Assembly (NCBI RefSeq): GCF_001613425.1
Contig: NZ_BDCI01000041.1
Coordinates: 172,294 to 236,293 of the forward strand
DNA length: 64,000 bases
Direction: 5' to 3'
From: Nocardia vulneris
GTDB taxonomy: Bacteria; Actinomycetota; Actinomycetes; Mycobacteriales; Mycobacteriaceae
Below are positions 24,240-32,863 of this stretch, in pieces (position 1 is the stretch's first letter; each line of letters starts with the position of its first letter). Position numbers and translations under genes: made by a program. The notes below the pieces were generated by a model. The model made no database searches and had not been told where the DNA came from. It saw only the letters and a list, made by a program, of their open reading frames with translations.

Positions 24240-25235
24240 TCATCGCGGGCCGTAGGTATTGAGGAACAGCACCGGCCCGGTCCCGAACTCGCCCGTGGTG
24301 TCCAGGTGTAGCAGGGCGGCCAAGGCCTTGGCGGTGTAGACCGGCTCGAGCCGGAGCCCGTCGTGTGCGGCGCGGTTCGCGGCCGCTGCCGCGGCGGGTG
24401 TGGGGTGACCGTAGCCGGGGCCGAGCCAGTCCGTCGTCATCGTCACGTCGGCGGGCCGCAGCCCGGTCGGCGCGAATCGCGCTCCGCGTGAACGCAAAAG
24501 GCGCTCGGCCCGCTGGGCCAGACCGATTATGTGCGCGGCGTCGAGCGGTAGCGAGTCGTTGACGACGACACCGATCACCCGCGTGCGCAATCCGGCGAGC
24601 CGCAGCCCGAGTGCCAATCCCGCTGCGGTGCCGCCGGATCCGACCGCCGTCACGATATGGCTGGGTTCGGCGAGGATCCCGGCGTCGATCTGGGCGGCGA
24701 GTTCGAGCGCGCCTTCGACGTAGCCGAGCGCCCCGATCGGGGACGAGCCGCCCACCGGCAAGAAGTACGGTCGCTTGCGGCCGAGCGTATGTCGCAGATA
24801 CAACCACGGCGCCCGGAGCAGGGTCTGTCGTTTGGTGTGTGTGAAATGCAGCGTCGCACCGGAATTCGCCAAACGCTCGAGTTGCGCCCGGACGTGCTCG
24901 TCCACCGGCTGGTCGACGAGTGCGAGCACGGTGCCGATGCCGTGGGCGCGGCCGTAGAGCGCGGTGGCCAGGCCCCAGTTGGTGCCGGTACCGCCGACGG
25001 TGAGAATGGTGCGCGCGCCGCGCCGATGGGCTTCGGGCAGCAGCCATTCCAGTTTGCGGACCTTGTTGCCGCCCCACCCCCCGTCGCCATAGGCGCTGTC
25101 GTCCTTGCACCACAGCCGAACTCCGGTGCCGACGTCGAGCGGTCGGATCGGGGTCGGGGCGGTACCGAGGCGCAAATACGGCAGGGTGTCGGCGAGCTCG
25201 GGAAAGCGTTGGTGCAGTAAGGAATCCGTGGGCAC
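24240..25235 (-). CDS. ACC deaminase/D-cysteine desulfhydrase-family PLP enzyme
   Basis: A 331-residue fold-type II PLP enzyme. The Schiff-base lysine lies in GGNKVRKLEWLL (about residue 57) and the phosphate-binding loop is in AVGSGGTAAGLALGL. This is the family of 1-aminocyclopropane-1-carboxylate deaminase and D-cysteine desulfhydrase; the two activities differ by a few active-site residues that cannot be judged here, so the D-amino-acid activity is at least as likely. The GTG start follows the TetR stop by one base (TGACGTG) and lacks its own RBS, so translation is probably coupled to the regulator gene. Confidence 0.85.
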   Translation of the reverse strand: MPTDSLLHQRFPELADTLPYLRLGTAPTPIRPLDVGTGVRLWCKDDSAYGDGGWGGNKVRKLEWLLPEAHRRGARTILTVGGTGTNWGLATALYGRAHGIGTVLALVDQPVDEHVRAQLERLANSGATLHFTHTKRQTLLRAPWLYLRHTLGRKRPYFLPVGGSSPIGALGYVEGALELAAQIDAGILAEPSHIVTAVGSGGTAAGLALGLRLAGLRTRVIGVVVNDSLPLDAAHIIGLAQRAERLLRSRGARFAPTGLRPADVTMTTDWLGPGYGHPTPAAAAAANRAAHDGLRLEPVYTAKALAALLHLDTTGEFGTGPVLFLNTYGPR

Positions 25236-25236
25236 G

Positions 25237-25863
25237 TCAGCGATCCGTACGCGGTTTGGTGATCGCCCCCGGGATGCCTAGCAGCGCGGCCTGCACCTCG
25301 TGCAGGCGATCGACGTCGCCGCTGATGCCCGCCACATTGTCGTTGTAGAGGAAGGCCTCGCCGAGCCGCACCAGCGCGTAGGCGAGCAGATCCGGCTCGA
25401 GCGGCGGGTGGTAGTCGTCCTCGCGTTCGGCGCGCGCGATCAGTTCGCGCACCGTCGCGACCACCAGCGGCTGCACCGGTCCGTCGCTCGCGGTGAGAAT
25501 GCGCAGCCCGGCCAGCGGCTCGTTCTCGAAATACCGCCGGAACGGCTCGTTGTCGGTCATCCAGCGGTTCACCCGATACAGCACGTCGAGGATGCGCCGC
25601 GCCCCGGCCGAACGCCGGCGTGCGTCGGCCCGGGTGAGCAGCGCCTCGAACTCACCCGCGAGCACCGTGCCGAGCACGCCCTCGCGGGAACCGAACCAGC
25701 GGTAGATCGAGGCGCGGCTCAGCCCGAGTTGCGCGGCGATCGCCTGAATGTCGACCCGCTCGCCGGCCAGGAACGCGCGGCGGGCGAGATCGATGACCTC
25801 GGCCCTGGTCGCAGACGCCGGTCGTCCGGGCGGGCGGGTGGTCCGCTGGCTGGAGGAGGTCAT
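25237..25863 (-). CDS. TetR-family regulator, QsdR-like C-terminus
   Basis: A 208-residue TetR protein. The HTH reads VDIQAIAAQLGLSRASIYRW (about residues 37-56). The C-terminal half, with MTDNEPFRRYFENEPLAGL, resembles the QsdR-type domain of the quorum-signal lactonase regulator of Rhodococcus. It is co-transcribed with the PLP enzyme directly downstream. A GGTACA...TGTACC inverted repeat lies at the start, suggesting autoregulation. An upstream in-frame ATG at 25878 is possible but would overlap that site. Confidence 0.85.
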   Translation of the reverse strand: MTSSSQRTTRPPGRPASATRAEVIDLARRAFLAGERVDIQAIAAQLGLSRASIYRWFGSREGVLGTVLAGEFEALLTRADARRRSAGARRILDVLYRVNRWMTDNEPFRRYFENEPLAGLRILTASDGPVQPLVVATVRELIARAEREDDYHPPLEPDLLAYALVRLGEAFLYNDNVAGISGDVDRLHEVQAALLGIPGAITKPRTDR

Positions 25864-25871
25864 CGGAAAAT

Positions 25872-25895
25872 GGTACATCCTTCCATTTGTGTACC
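25872..25895. promoter_or_regulatory. Candidate operator at the QsdR-like TetR start
   Basis: GGTACA (25872-25877) and TGTACC (25890-25895) form inverted half-sites 18 bases apart centre to centre, just upstream of the TetR start. The spacing suits a TetR dimer pair. The same half-site words recur in a different arrangement at 32806-32824. Confidence 0.45.
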
Positions 25896-25908
25896 GAACC
25901 GATTGTGC

Positions 25909-27705
25909 TCAGAACCAGGCGTCGCGCATCTCCAGCGTGGTGGTGTCGAGCCGGGCGAGCAGATCCAGCGCCGGTCCGGTCTTGGGCAGCTCGAAGCGGT
26001 AGAAGAACCGGGCCGCGTGCCGCTTGCCGTCGTAGAAGTCGCCGGTGTGCGCGCCGGTGGCCAGCAGTTGTTCCAACCAGATCCAGGCCAGCACGATGTG
26101 GCCGAACGCCTCGAGATAGACCGAGCTGTTCGCCAGCGCGGCCTCGAAGTCGCCCGAGGCGAACAGGCCCGCGGTCACCTCCACCAGCCGCTGCCACGCC
26201 GAATCCAGTTGCGCGGCAAGCTCGGCCGCTTCGCCGCCGACGGCCTGCGCCGCCGCGACCGTGGCCTGCACCCGGCCGCCGAGCGCGAGCAGACTGGCGC
26301 CGCCCTGCTGGGTGACCTTGCGGCCCAGCAGATCCAAGCCCTGGATGCCGTGGGTGCCCTCGTGGATCGGATTCAGCCGGTTGTCCCGGTAGTGCTGCTC
26401 GACGTTGTATTCGCGGGTGTAGCCGTAACCGCCGAGCACCTGGATCGCGAGATTGTTCGCCTCCAGGCACCACTGCGACGGCCAGCTCTTCGCGATCGGG
26501 GTGAGGATGTCGAGCAGCAGGGTGCGCGCCTGGCGCTCCTCGTCGGTATCGGCGGTGCGCTGTTCGTCGACCAGTCGTGCGCAGTAGAGCACGAGGCCCA
26601 GCGCGCCTTCGGTATAAGCCTTCTGCGCCAGCAGCATTCGTTTGACGTCGGCGTGCTCGACGATCGGCCGCTGCGCAGCGGTGGGGTCGGCGGGCAGCTT
26701 CGCGCGGCCCTGGGCACGGGTGCGCGCGTAGTCCAGCGACTCCAGGTATCCGGTGTAGCCGAGCGCCGTCGCGACCAGGCCGACGCCGATGCGCGCCTCG
26801 TTCATCATGTGGAACATGTAGCTCAGACCGCGGTGCGGCTCGCCGACCAAGTAGCCGATCGCGCCGGGCGCACCCGCGGGCGTCCACTTGCCCTCGCCGA
26901 AGTTGAGCACGGTGTTGACGGTGCCGCGGAAACCCATCTTGTGGTTGAGTCCGGCGAGCGCGACATCGTTGCGTTCGCCGAGCGCGCCGTCTTCGCCGAC
27001 CAGGAAGCGCGGCACGACGAACAGCGAGATGCCCTTCGTGCCCGCCGGGCCGCCGGGGATCTTCGCGAGCACCAGGTGCACGATGTTCTCGCCGAGCTCG
27101 TGGTCGCCGCCGGAGATCCACATCTTGGTGCCGAAGAGGCGATAGGTGCCGTCCTCGCGCGGCTCGGCGCGGGTCACGATATCGGCCAGCGAGGACCCGG
27201 CCTGCGGTTCGGACAGGCACATCGTGCCGAAGAACCGGCCCTCCAGCATGGGTCGCACAAATCGTGCACCGAGCGCGGGGCTGGCATGGGCGAGCAGCAG
27301 ATTGGCGTTGGCGACGGTGAGGAACGAGTAGCCGGCGGTGCCGGGGTTGGCCGCCTGGAACCACGCGTAGCTCGCCTGCGCGACGGTCACCGGCAGCTGC
27401 CCGCCGCCGAACTCGTAATCCATTGCCACGGCGGGCAATCCGGCCTTGGCGAACGCGTCGAGCGCCACGCCCACCTCGGGGACGATGGTGACGCGCTCGC
27501 CGTCGAAGGTCGGCTCGTGCGCGTCGTTGAGCTTGTTGTGCGGCGCGAAGTACTTGGTCGCCAGCTGCTCGCTCAGGTCCAGCACCGCATCGAAGGTCTC
27601 CCGCGAATGATCCGCGTACCGCTCGCGTTTGGTCAGCTCCTCGACATGCAGCCACTCGTACAGCAGGAAGTCGAGATCGCGCCGGGAAAGCAGCGTAGAC
27701 CGCAT
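25909..27705 (-). CDS. Acyl-CoA dehydrogenase, long form (DmdC/FadE5-like)
   Basis: A 598-residue flavoenzyme, about 200 longer than short-chain acyl-CoA dehydrogenases. It has the extra N-terminal AcylCoA_DH_N segment (DLDFLLYEWLHVEELTKRE), the FAD-loop motif MCLSEPQAGSSLADIV, MMNEARIGVG near the middle, and a C-terminal dimer domain. Relatives include 3-methylmercaptopropionyl-CoA dehydrogenase and mycobacterial FadE5, which oxidise acyl-CoA to 2-enoyl-CoA with electrons passed to ETF. AAAGGA before the ATG at 27705 fixes the start. The racemase-like gene lies 76 bases upstream on the same strand, suggesting a shared beta-oxidation role. Confidence 0.9.
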   Translation of the reverse strand: MRSTLLSRRDLDFLLYEWLHVEELTKRERYADHSRETFDAVLDLSEQLATKYFAPHNKLNDAHEPTFDGERVTIVPEVGVALDAFAKAGLPAVAMDYEFGGGQLPVTVAQASYAWFQAANPGTAGYSFLTVANANLLLAHASPALGARFVRPMLEGRFFGTMCLSEPQAGSSLADIVTRAEPREDGTYRLFGTKMWISGGDHELGENIVHLVLAKIPGGPAGTKGISLFVVPRFLVGEDGALGERNDVALAGLNHKMGFRGTVNTVLNFGEGKWTPAGAPGAIGYLVGEPHRGLSYMFHMMNEARIGVGLVATALGYTGYLESLDYARTRAQGRAKLPADPTAAQRPIVEHADVKRMLLAQKAYTEGALGLVLYCARLVDEQRTADTDEERQARTLLLDILTPIAKSWPSQWCLEANNLAIQVLGGYGYTREYNVEQHYRDNRLNPIHEGTHGIQGLDLLGRKVTQQGGASLLALGGRVQATVAAAQAVGGEAAELAAQLDSAWQRLVEVTAGLFASGDFEAALANSSVYLEAFGHIVLAWIWLEQLLATGAHTGDFYDGKRHAARFFYRFELPKTGPALDLLARLDTTTLEMRDAWF

Positions 27706-27781
27706 CACCCATCCTTTCGAGACATGTGCAATCTACTGTATCTTACGCTGCGGCCTGGCCCGCTTGCCGGAAATCGTAGCC

Positions 27782-28903
27782 TCAGGTGCTGAGGCGATCC
27801 AGCTCGTCGGTGGGAACACCCCAGCCGGACAGCAGCTTTCGCACCTGCTGCGGGTCGGCGGAGAGCGGCGCCGGGACGTCGGTGGGCGTGCGGTCGAAGC
27901 GTGGTGCGGGCGCGGGCTGCAGGACGCCGTTCACCGTGATGAAGGCGTTGCGGGCCACGTTGTGCGGGTGCTCGTGGGCCTCCCAGGGGCTGAGCACCGG
28001 GGCCACACAGGCGTCGGAACCGGTGAACAGCTCGGTCCACTCGTCGCGGGTGCGCTCCTTGAACTTGGCGCCGAGCACCTCTTTGAGCTGCGGCCAGCCG
28101 TTCTTGTCCAGCTGGAACGGCAGGTCGGGGTCGTCGATGCCGAGGATCGCGAGCATCTGGTTGTAGAACGGGATCTCGACGCAGCCGACGGCGAGGTACT
28201 CCCCGTCGGCGCATTCGTAGGTGTCGTAGAACGGCGCGCCGCCGTCGAGCATGTTCTCCCCGCGCGGAAAGTTCCACAGCCCGAGGTGGTGCAGACCGTG
28301 CATGGACGCGGTGAACAGCGCGGCGCCGTCGACCATGGCCGCATCGATCACCTGGCCCCGGCCGGAGCGCTCCCGTTCATACAGCGCGCCGAGCACGCCG
28401 AGTGCGAGCAGCAGACCGCCGCCCGCGTAGTCGCCGAGCATGTTCGCGGGCGGCACCGGAGCTTCGCCCGCGCGCCCGACCAGTCCGAGCGCGCCGGAGA
28501 CGGCGATGTAGTCGATATCGTGGCCCGCGGTGCGCGCCAGCGGACCCTCCTGGCCCCACCCGGTCATCCGGCCGTAGATCAGGCGCGGGTTGCGCGCGGC
28601 CAGATCGGCCGGGCCGATGCCGAGGCGCTCGGTGACGCCCGGCCGGAACCCTTCGATCAGCACGTCCGCGTGTTCGGCCAGCGCGAGCAGCGTGTCCCGA
28701 TCGGCGGGGTTCTTGAGGTCGAGGGTGATGCTGTGCTTGCCGCGGTCCAGCGGACCCTCCGGCGAGACGATGCCCGCACCGGGGGTGCCGCCGCGGTCCA
28801 CCCGCAGCACCTCCGCGCCGAGATCGGCCAGGATCATCGCCCCGAACGGACCCGGTGCGAGGCTGGCGATCTCGATGACTTTGACTCCGTGCAGTGGTCC
28901 CAT
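27782..28903 (-). CDS. CaiB/BaiF-family, alpha-methylacyl-CoA racemase-like
   Basis: A 373-residue class III CoA-transferase-fold protein of the alpha-methylacyl-CoA racemase branch. Residues expected for Mcr catalysis are present: His in GHDIDYIAVSGAL and Asp in LGDYAGGG; a Glu is in the NMLDGG/TYECADGEY region. Racemases flip 2R to 2S methylacyl-CoA so that branched or sterol side chains can enter beta-oxidation. GGAG precedes the ATG at 28903. It probably works with the acyl-CoA dehydrogenase encoded next. A formyl/succinyl-CoA transferase role is possible but less likely given these motifs. Confidence 0.87.
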   Translation of the reverse strand: MGPLHGVKVIEIASLAPGPFGAMILADLGAEVLRVDRGGTPGAGIVSPEGPLDRGKHSITLDLKNPADRDTLLALAEHADVLIEGFRPGVTERLGIGPADLAARNPRLIYGRMTGWGQEGPLARTAGHDIDYIAVSGALGLVGRAGEAPVPPANMLGDYAGGGLLLALGVLGALYERERSGRGQVIDAAMVDGAALFTASMHGLHHLGLWNFPRGENMLDGGAPFYDTYECADGEYLAVGCVEIPFYNQMLAILGIDDPDLPFQLDKNGWPQLKEVLGAKFKERTRDEWTELFTGSDACVAPVLSPWEAHEHPHNVARNAFITVNGVLQPAPAPRFDRTPTDVPAPLSADPQQVRKLLSGWGVPTDELDRLST

Positions 28904-29047
28904 GGCTCCGCTCTCTGTCGTCCTCGACGCGGGCATGCGGCCACGGCCGAACCCCGCCCGTCCGGTCGGTGCCCCCGACCGTAGGTCCGACTCGGCACGC
29001 GGCCTATGACCGTCGCGCTCGAGTAACCGTGACCGCAGCGCTCACGC

Positions 29048-30883
29048 TCAGTCCAGACGCGACAACCGCGCGAGTACGGTGGCGGCCATGGCGGCGGGGT
29101 CACCGTGGTCCGGGCGCAGCACGAGTTCGGCGTCGGTGGGCGCCTCGTACGGATCGTCGATGCCGGTGAAGCCGCTGATCTCGCCCGCGCGGGCCTTGGC
29201 GTACATGCCTTTCGGGTCGCGGGCTTCGCAGACCTCCAGCGGCGTATCGACGAAGACCTCGACGAACGGGATGCCCGCCGCGAGGTGCGCGGCCCGGACC
29301 CGGTCGCGGTCGGCGCGATACGGACTGATCAGCGAGACCACCGCCACCACACCGGCGTCGGCGAACAGCCGGGCGACTTCGCCGACGCGGCGGACGTTCT
29401 CGACCCGGTCGGCGGCGCTGAAGCCGAGATCGGCGTTCAGTCCGTGGCGCAGATTGTCCCCGTCGAGCAGGAAGGCCGGACGCCCCGCGGCGACCAGGCG
29501 GCGTTCGAGTTCCACTGCGACGGTGGACTTTCCGGAGCCGGACAGGCCGGTCAACCAGACCGTCAGGCCCCGCGTGGCGCGCTCGTCCCGGCCGACCGCG
29601 GTCGAATGCCAGACGACCCGCGACGACGGCAGGGTCGGGCCGGTGATCATGCCCGCGGCGACGGTGTTGTTGGTGGTGTCGTCGACCAGGATGAAGCTTC
29701 CGGTGAACCGATTGCGCCGATACGGGTCGAACAGCAGCGGTTGCCGGGTGCGGAGCTGAACTCGGCCTATCTCGTTGAGCGACAGCGATTCCGGGCTCTC
29801 GTCCCGGTGCAGCGTGTTCACATCGAGCCGGTAGTCGAGGCTGCGCACCTCGGCGGTGGCGGTGCGGGTGGTGTGCCGGATGGTGTAGGTCGCGCCGGGG
29901 GAGAGCCGGCTGTCGTCGGCGAACCAGCACACCATCGCGTCGAGGTCGCGCCCGGCGATCGGCCGGTTGTTCGGGCGGCAGATCATGTCGCCGCGCGAGA
30001 CGTCGATCTCGTCGGCGAGCTGGATCGTGACCGCCTGCGGCGGAAACGCTTCCGTGACGGGCGTGCCGCCCGGCCCCCAGATCGCGGCCACCGTGCTCGT
30101 CAATCCCGAAGGGAGAACCGCCACTTCGTCGCCGGGCTTGAAGACACCGCCCGCGACCGTGCCCGCGTAACCGCGGAAATCCTGGGCGTGGCTGCGGGTC
30201 ACGTACTGCACCGGGAAGCGCGCGTCGATGAGGTTGCGGTCGGAGGCGATGTGCACCTCCTCGAGGTGGTGCAGCAGCGGCGTGCCCTCGTACCACGGCA
30301 TGCTCGCGCCGCGGTGCACGATGTTCTCGCCGTGCAACGCGGACATCGGCACGAAGGTCAGATCGGAGACGTCCAATTTCGAGGCGAACTGGGCGAATTC
30401 GGTGCGGATCTGCTCGAAACGGGCCTGCGACCAGTCCACCAGGTCCATCTTGTTGACGCAGAGCACCAGGTGCGGAATGCCGAGCAGGCCGGCCAGGAAG
30501 GCATGCCTGCGGGTCTGCTCGACCACCCCCTTGCGCGCGTCGACCAGGATCAGCGCGAGATCGGCGGTGGACGCGCCGGTCACCATGTTCCTGGTGTACT
30601 GGATATGGCCGGGGGTGTCGGCGATGATGAACTTCCGTCGGGGCGTGGCGAAGTAGCGGTGTGCCACGTCGATGGTGATGCCCTGTTCCCGTTCCGCGCG
30701 CAGCCCGTCGGTGAGCAGCGCGAGGTTCGGGTAGTCGTCGCCGCGGTCGCGGCTGGTGCGCTCGACGGCGGCGAGCTGGTCGGTGAAGATCGTCTTGGAG
30801 TCGAACAGCAGCCGGCCGATGAGGGTGGACTTGCCGTCGTCGACGCTGCCCGCGGTGGCGAGGCGCAGCAGGGTGGCGGTCAT
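29048..30883 (-). CDS. cysNC: Bifunctional sulfate adenylyltransferase GTPase subunit/APS kinase
   Basis: A 611-residue fusion. The N-terminal CysN part is an EF-Tu-like GTPase with GSVDDGKST (G1), DTPGH (G3) and NKMD (G4), which powers APS formation by CysD. From about residue 440 the CysC part begins with the P-loop GLSGSGKST and contains DGDNLRHGLN; it phosphorylates APS to PAPS. The start overlaps the cysD stop by one base (TGATG). PAPS supplies reductive assimilation and sulfotransferases; one sulfotransferase gene lies 4 kb away. Confidence 0.96.
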   Translation of the reverse strand: MTATLLRLATAGSVDDGKSTLIGRLLFDSKTIFTDQLAAVERTSRDRGDDYPNLALLTDGLRAEREQGITIDVAHRYFATPRRKFIIADTPGHIQYTRNMVTGASTADLALILVDARKGVVEQTRRHAFLAGLLGIPHLVLCVNKMDLVDWSQARFEQIRTEFAQFASKLDVSDLTFVPMSALHGENIVHRGASMPWYEGTPLLHHLEEVHIASDRNLIDARFPVQYVTRSHAQDFRGYAGTVAGGVFKPGDEVAVLPSGLTSTVAAIWGPGGTPVTEAFPPQAVTIQLADEIDVSRGDMICRPNNRPIAGRDLDAMVCWFADDSRLSPGATYTIRHTTRTATAEVRSLDYRLDVNTLHRDESPESLSLNEIGRVQLRTRQPLLFDPYRRNRFTGSFILVDDTTNNTVAAGMITGPTLPSSRVVWHSTAVGRDERATRGLTVWLTGLSGSGKSTVAVELERRLVAAGRPAFLLDGDNLRHGLNADLGFSAADRVENVRRVGEVARLFADAGVVAVVSLISPYRADRDRVRAAHLAAGIPFVEVFVDTPLEVCEARDPKGMYAKARAGEISGFTGIDDPYEAPTDAELVLRPDHGDPAAMAATVLARLSRLD

Positions 30884-31815
30884 CAGAAATAGCCCTCTCG
30901 TTTGCGATCTTCCATGCCCGCCTCGGAGATCCGGTCGTCGGCGCGGGTGGCGCCGCGCTCGGTGACCCGGGCGGCGGCCACCTCGGTGACCACCTCGGCG
31001 GGGGTGGCCGCGCTGGATTCGACGCAGCCGGTGCAGGTGGCGTCGCCGACCGTGCGGAACCGCACCGTGGTCTCGAAAGGCTGCTCACCGTCCAGTAGTT
31101 GCAGGAACCTGGTGTGCGCCAGCAGCATTCCGTCGCGCTGCACCACCGGCCTGCGGTGCGCGTAGTAGAGCGGCGGCAGGTCGATGCCCTCCGCGGCGAT
31201 ATAGGTCCAGATGTCGAGCTCGGTCCAGTTCGACAGCGGGAACACTCGAATATGTTCGCCCGCACGGTGTTTGCCGTTGTAGAGGTTCCACAGCTCGGGT
31301 CGCTGACTGCGCGGGTCCCACTGGCCGTATTCGTCGCGGAAGCTGAACACGCGCTCCTTGGCGCGCGCCTTCTCCTCGTCGCGGCGCGCGCCGCCGAAGA
31401 CGGCGTCGAAGCCGCCCTCCTTGATCGAGCGCAACAGCGTCGCGGTCTGCAATCGGTTGCGCGAGGCGCGCGGGCCGGTCTCCTCGGTGACCCGGCCCGC
31501 GTCGATATCGTCCTGCACCCGGCCGACGACGAGGCGCAGTCCCAGCCGCGCGACCGTCTCGTCGCGGTAGGCGATCACCTCGTCGAAATTGTGCCCGGTG
31601 TCGATGTGCAGCACCGGGAACGGCAGCGGCGCGGGCCAGAAGGCCTTCGCCGCGAGGTGCAGCATCACCACCGAGTCCTTGCCGCCGGAGAACAGCAGCA
31701 CCGGTCGCTCGAAGGTCGCCGCTACTTCTCGGAAAATGTGTGCCGACTCGGCCTCGAGCGCGTCCAGATGAGGCAGCTCGTAGGTGCTCGCCGTCGACTT
31801 CGCGTACTGGCTCAC
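30883..31815 (-). CDS. cysD: Sulfate adenylyltransferase subunit 2
   Basis: A 310-residue PP-loop ATP pyrophosphatase. LFSGGKDSVVMLHLA (about residues 42-56) is the ATP-binding loop; RDEEKARAKERVFSFRDEYG and FPLSNWTELDIW are strictly typical of CysD. It makes APS from ATP and sulfate together with CysN, whose gene overlaps its stop. The GTG start sits six bases after a TAGTTT -10, so the mRNA is probably leaderless. The spacer of that promoter carries a near-match to a KstR box, unusual for a sulfate-activation gene. Confidence 0.96.
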   Translation of the reverse strand: MSQYAKSTASTYELPHLDALEAESAHIFREVAATFERPVLLFSGGKDSVVMLHLAAKAFWPAPLPFPVLHIDTGHNFDEVIAYRDETVARLGLRLVVGRVQDDIDAGRVTEETGPRASRNRLQTATLLRSIKEGGFDAVFGGARRDEEKARAKERVFSFRDEYGQWDPRSQRPELWNLYNGKHRAGEHIRVFPLSNWTELDIWTYIAAEGIDLPPLYYAHRRPVVQRDGMLLAHTRFLQLLDGEQPFETTVRFRTVGDATCTGCVESSAATPAEVVTEVAAARVTERGATRADDRISEAGMEDRKREGYF

Positions 31816-31821
31816 ATCGCA

Positions 31822-31850
31822 AAACTAGAACACGTTTCGGTTATTGGCAA
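31822..31850 (-). promoter_or_regulatory. cysD leaderless promoter overlapping a KstR-like box
   Basis: On the minus strand TTGCCA (31850-31845), 17 bases, TAGTTT (31827-31822), six bases, then the GTG. The plus-strand TAGAACACGTTTCG at 31826-31839 matches 7 of the 8 fixed positions of TnnAACnnGTTnnA and covers the spacer and -10, so a bound repressor would block polymerase. Confidence 0.55.
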
Positions 31851-31864
31851 TGGGTGTGCGGGCG

Positions 31865-32764
31865 TCAACCGTGCGATGCCGGTCGAGTGGCCGGCTTCCG
31901 GCCACCCGAGGCGGCTGTGACGGCGTCCGCGGCGGCGATGAGAGCCGTTCCGCGCCTATCGATTTCGGCACCCGTGATGGACTTACCAACGTACATCGTG
32001 AGCACCATGTTCTGCCTGCCGTCGCCGCCATAGGTCGGGGCGGCGAGCAGGCTCACCGGATGTTCCTTGCGTGGTCGCAGATCGGTGCCCAGGTACACCC
32101 GCTCGCCCAGGCTGGTCACCAGCTCGCCCACCAATTCGCGCAGCTCACCGGGCAGATCGCGAGCCGCGAACCCGGCCAGCAGGGAGTACAACCTGCGGCC
32201 CGCGGCGGTCAGGCTCTCCACCAGGTAGCCGCGCTCGCGGCACTCGGCGACCACCTGGCGCAATCGTGTCTCGTCCTGCTGGAGCGGCACGGTCGGCGGT
32301 TGGGCCAGCCATGCGTCGAATGCCGCGTCGGTATCCCACAGCACGTACATCAGCCCGACCGGCGGCGCGAAGTGGTAGGCGGCGCCGACCTTGACCATCC
32401 CCGGGCCGGTGCTCTCCAGCACCATGATCCGATCGCCGACCACGGCCGATGCGGTGCAGGTCGTGCGGTATTCGCCGGTGAGTCGTTCCAGTTCCGTCCG
32501 CGCGAGCGCGGAGATCGCGAAGCTGTCCTGCGCGACCCGGCCGGCGGCGATGAGCGCGGGGCCGAGGCCGTAGGTCCGGGTATCGGCATCACGCACCAGG
32601 TAGCCCCCCGCGGCGAGCTCGGTGAGAATGCCGAGGCAGGTGGGTTTGGCCAGGTCGAGCGTGCGGGCGAGCTCGGACAGGCCGAAGCGCTTGCCGCGCT
32701 GTTCGACGAAGAAATCCAGCACCTGCACCACGCGCACCGTCGGTGCGGATCTACGGCCGACCAT
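31865..32764 (-). CDS. IclR-family transcriptional regulator
   Basis: A 299-residue IclR protein. The N-terminal winged helix (VVQVLDFFVEQRGKRFGLSE, then LDLAKPTCLGILTEL) spans residues 12-60, followed by the GAF-like effector domain from about 80 to 260. It is divergent from the DUF1214-SDR-sulfotransferase operon and likely controls it and itself. AGGAG precedes the ATG. Immediately upstream of that RBS is a perfect KstR-type palindrome, so the regulator may itself be under sterol-responsive KstR control. Its ligand is unknown. Confidence 0.87.
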   Translation of the reverse strand: MVGRRSAPTVRVVQVLDFFVEQRGKRFGLSELARTLDLAKPTCLGILTELAAGGYLVRDADTRTYGLGPALIAAGRVAQDSFAISALARTELERLTGEYRTTCTASAVVGDRIMVLESTGPGMVKVGAAYHFAPPVGLMYVLWDTDAAFDAWLAQPPTVPLQQDETRLRQVVAECRERGYLVESLTAAGRRLYSLLAGFAARDLPGELRELVGELVTSLGERVYLGTDLRPRKEHPVSLLAAPTYGGDGRQNMVLTMYVGKSITGAEIDRRGTALIAAADAVTAASGGRKPATRPASHG

Positions 32765-32774
32765 TGACCACTCC

Positions 32775-32788
32775 TAGAACACGTTCTA
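32775..32788. promoter_or_regulatory. Perfect KstR-type box
   Basis: TAGAACACGTTCTA matches the KstR consensus TnnAACnnGTTnnA at every fixed position. It lies 11 bases from the IclR start and 76 from the DUF1214 start, so it could control both divergent transcripts. KstR is the TetR repressor of sterol catabolism in Mycobacterium and Rhodococcus. Confidence 0.75.
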
Positions 32789-32805
32789 ATCTCAGCTGAG
32801 AGGAA

Positions 32806-32824
32806 ATGTACCAGAGCGGTACAT
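32806..32824. promoter_or_regulatory. Second palindromic operator in the IclR/DUF1214 gap
   Basis: ATGTACC-AGAGC-GGTACAT is a perfect 7-bp inverted repeat with a 5-base centre, 18 bases from the KstR-type box. It is a reasonable site for the adjacent IclR regulator. Confidence 0.6.
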
Positions 32825-32863
32825 ATTTGGAACACCACAGCGTGTGATTCAACGGAGAGCCTT

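Noticed and set aside
25652..27712. Shadow frame over the acyl-CoA dehydrogenase
   Set aside because: Arg/Ala/Gly-rich and lacking any domain; the dehydrogenase motifs are in the neighbouring frame.
29100..31265. Long open frame antisense/out of frame over cysNC and cysD
   Set aside because: It is a GC-rich shadow of cysNC/cysD: Arg/Pro/His-rich translation, no motif, while the real genes carry complete GTPase, kinase and PP-loop motifs.
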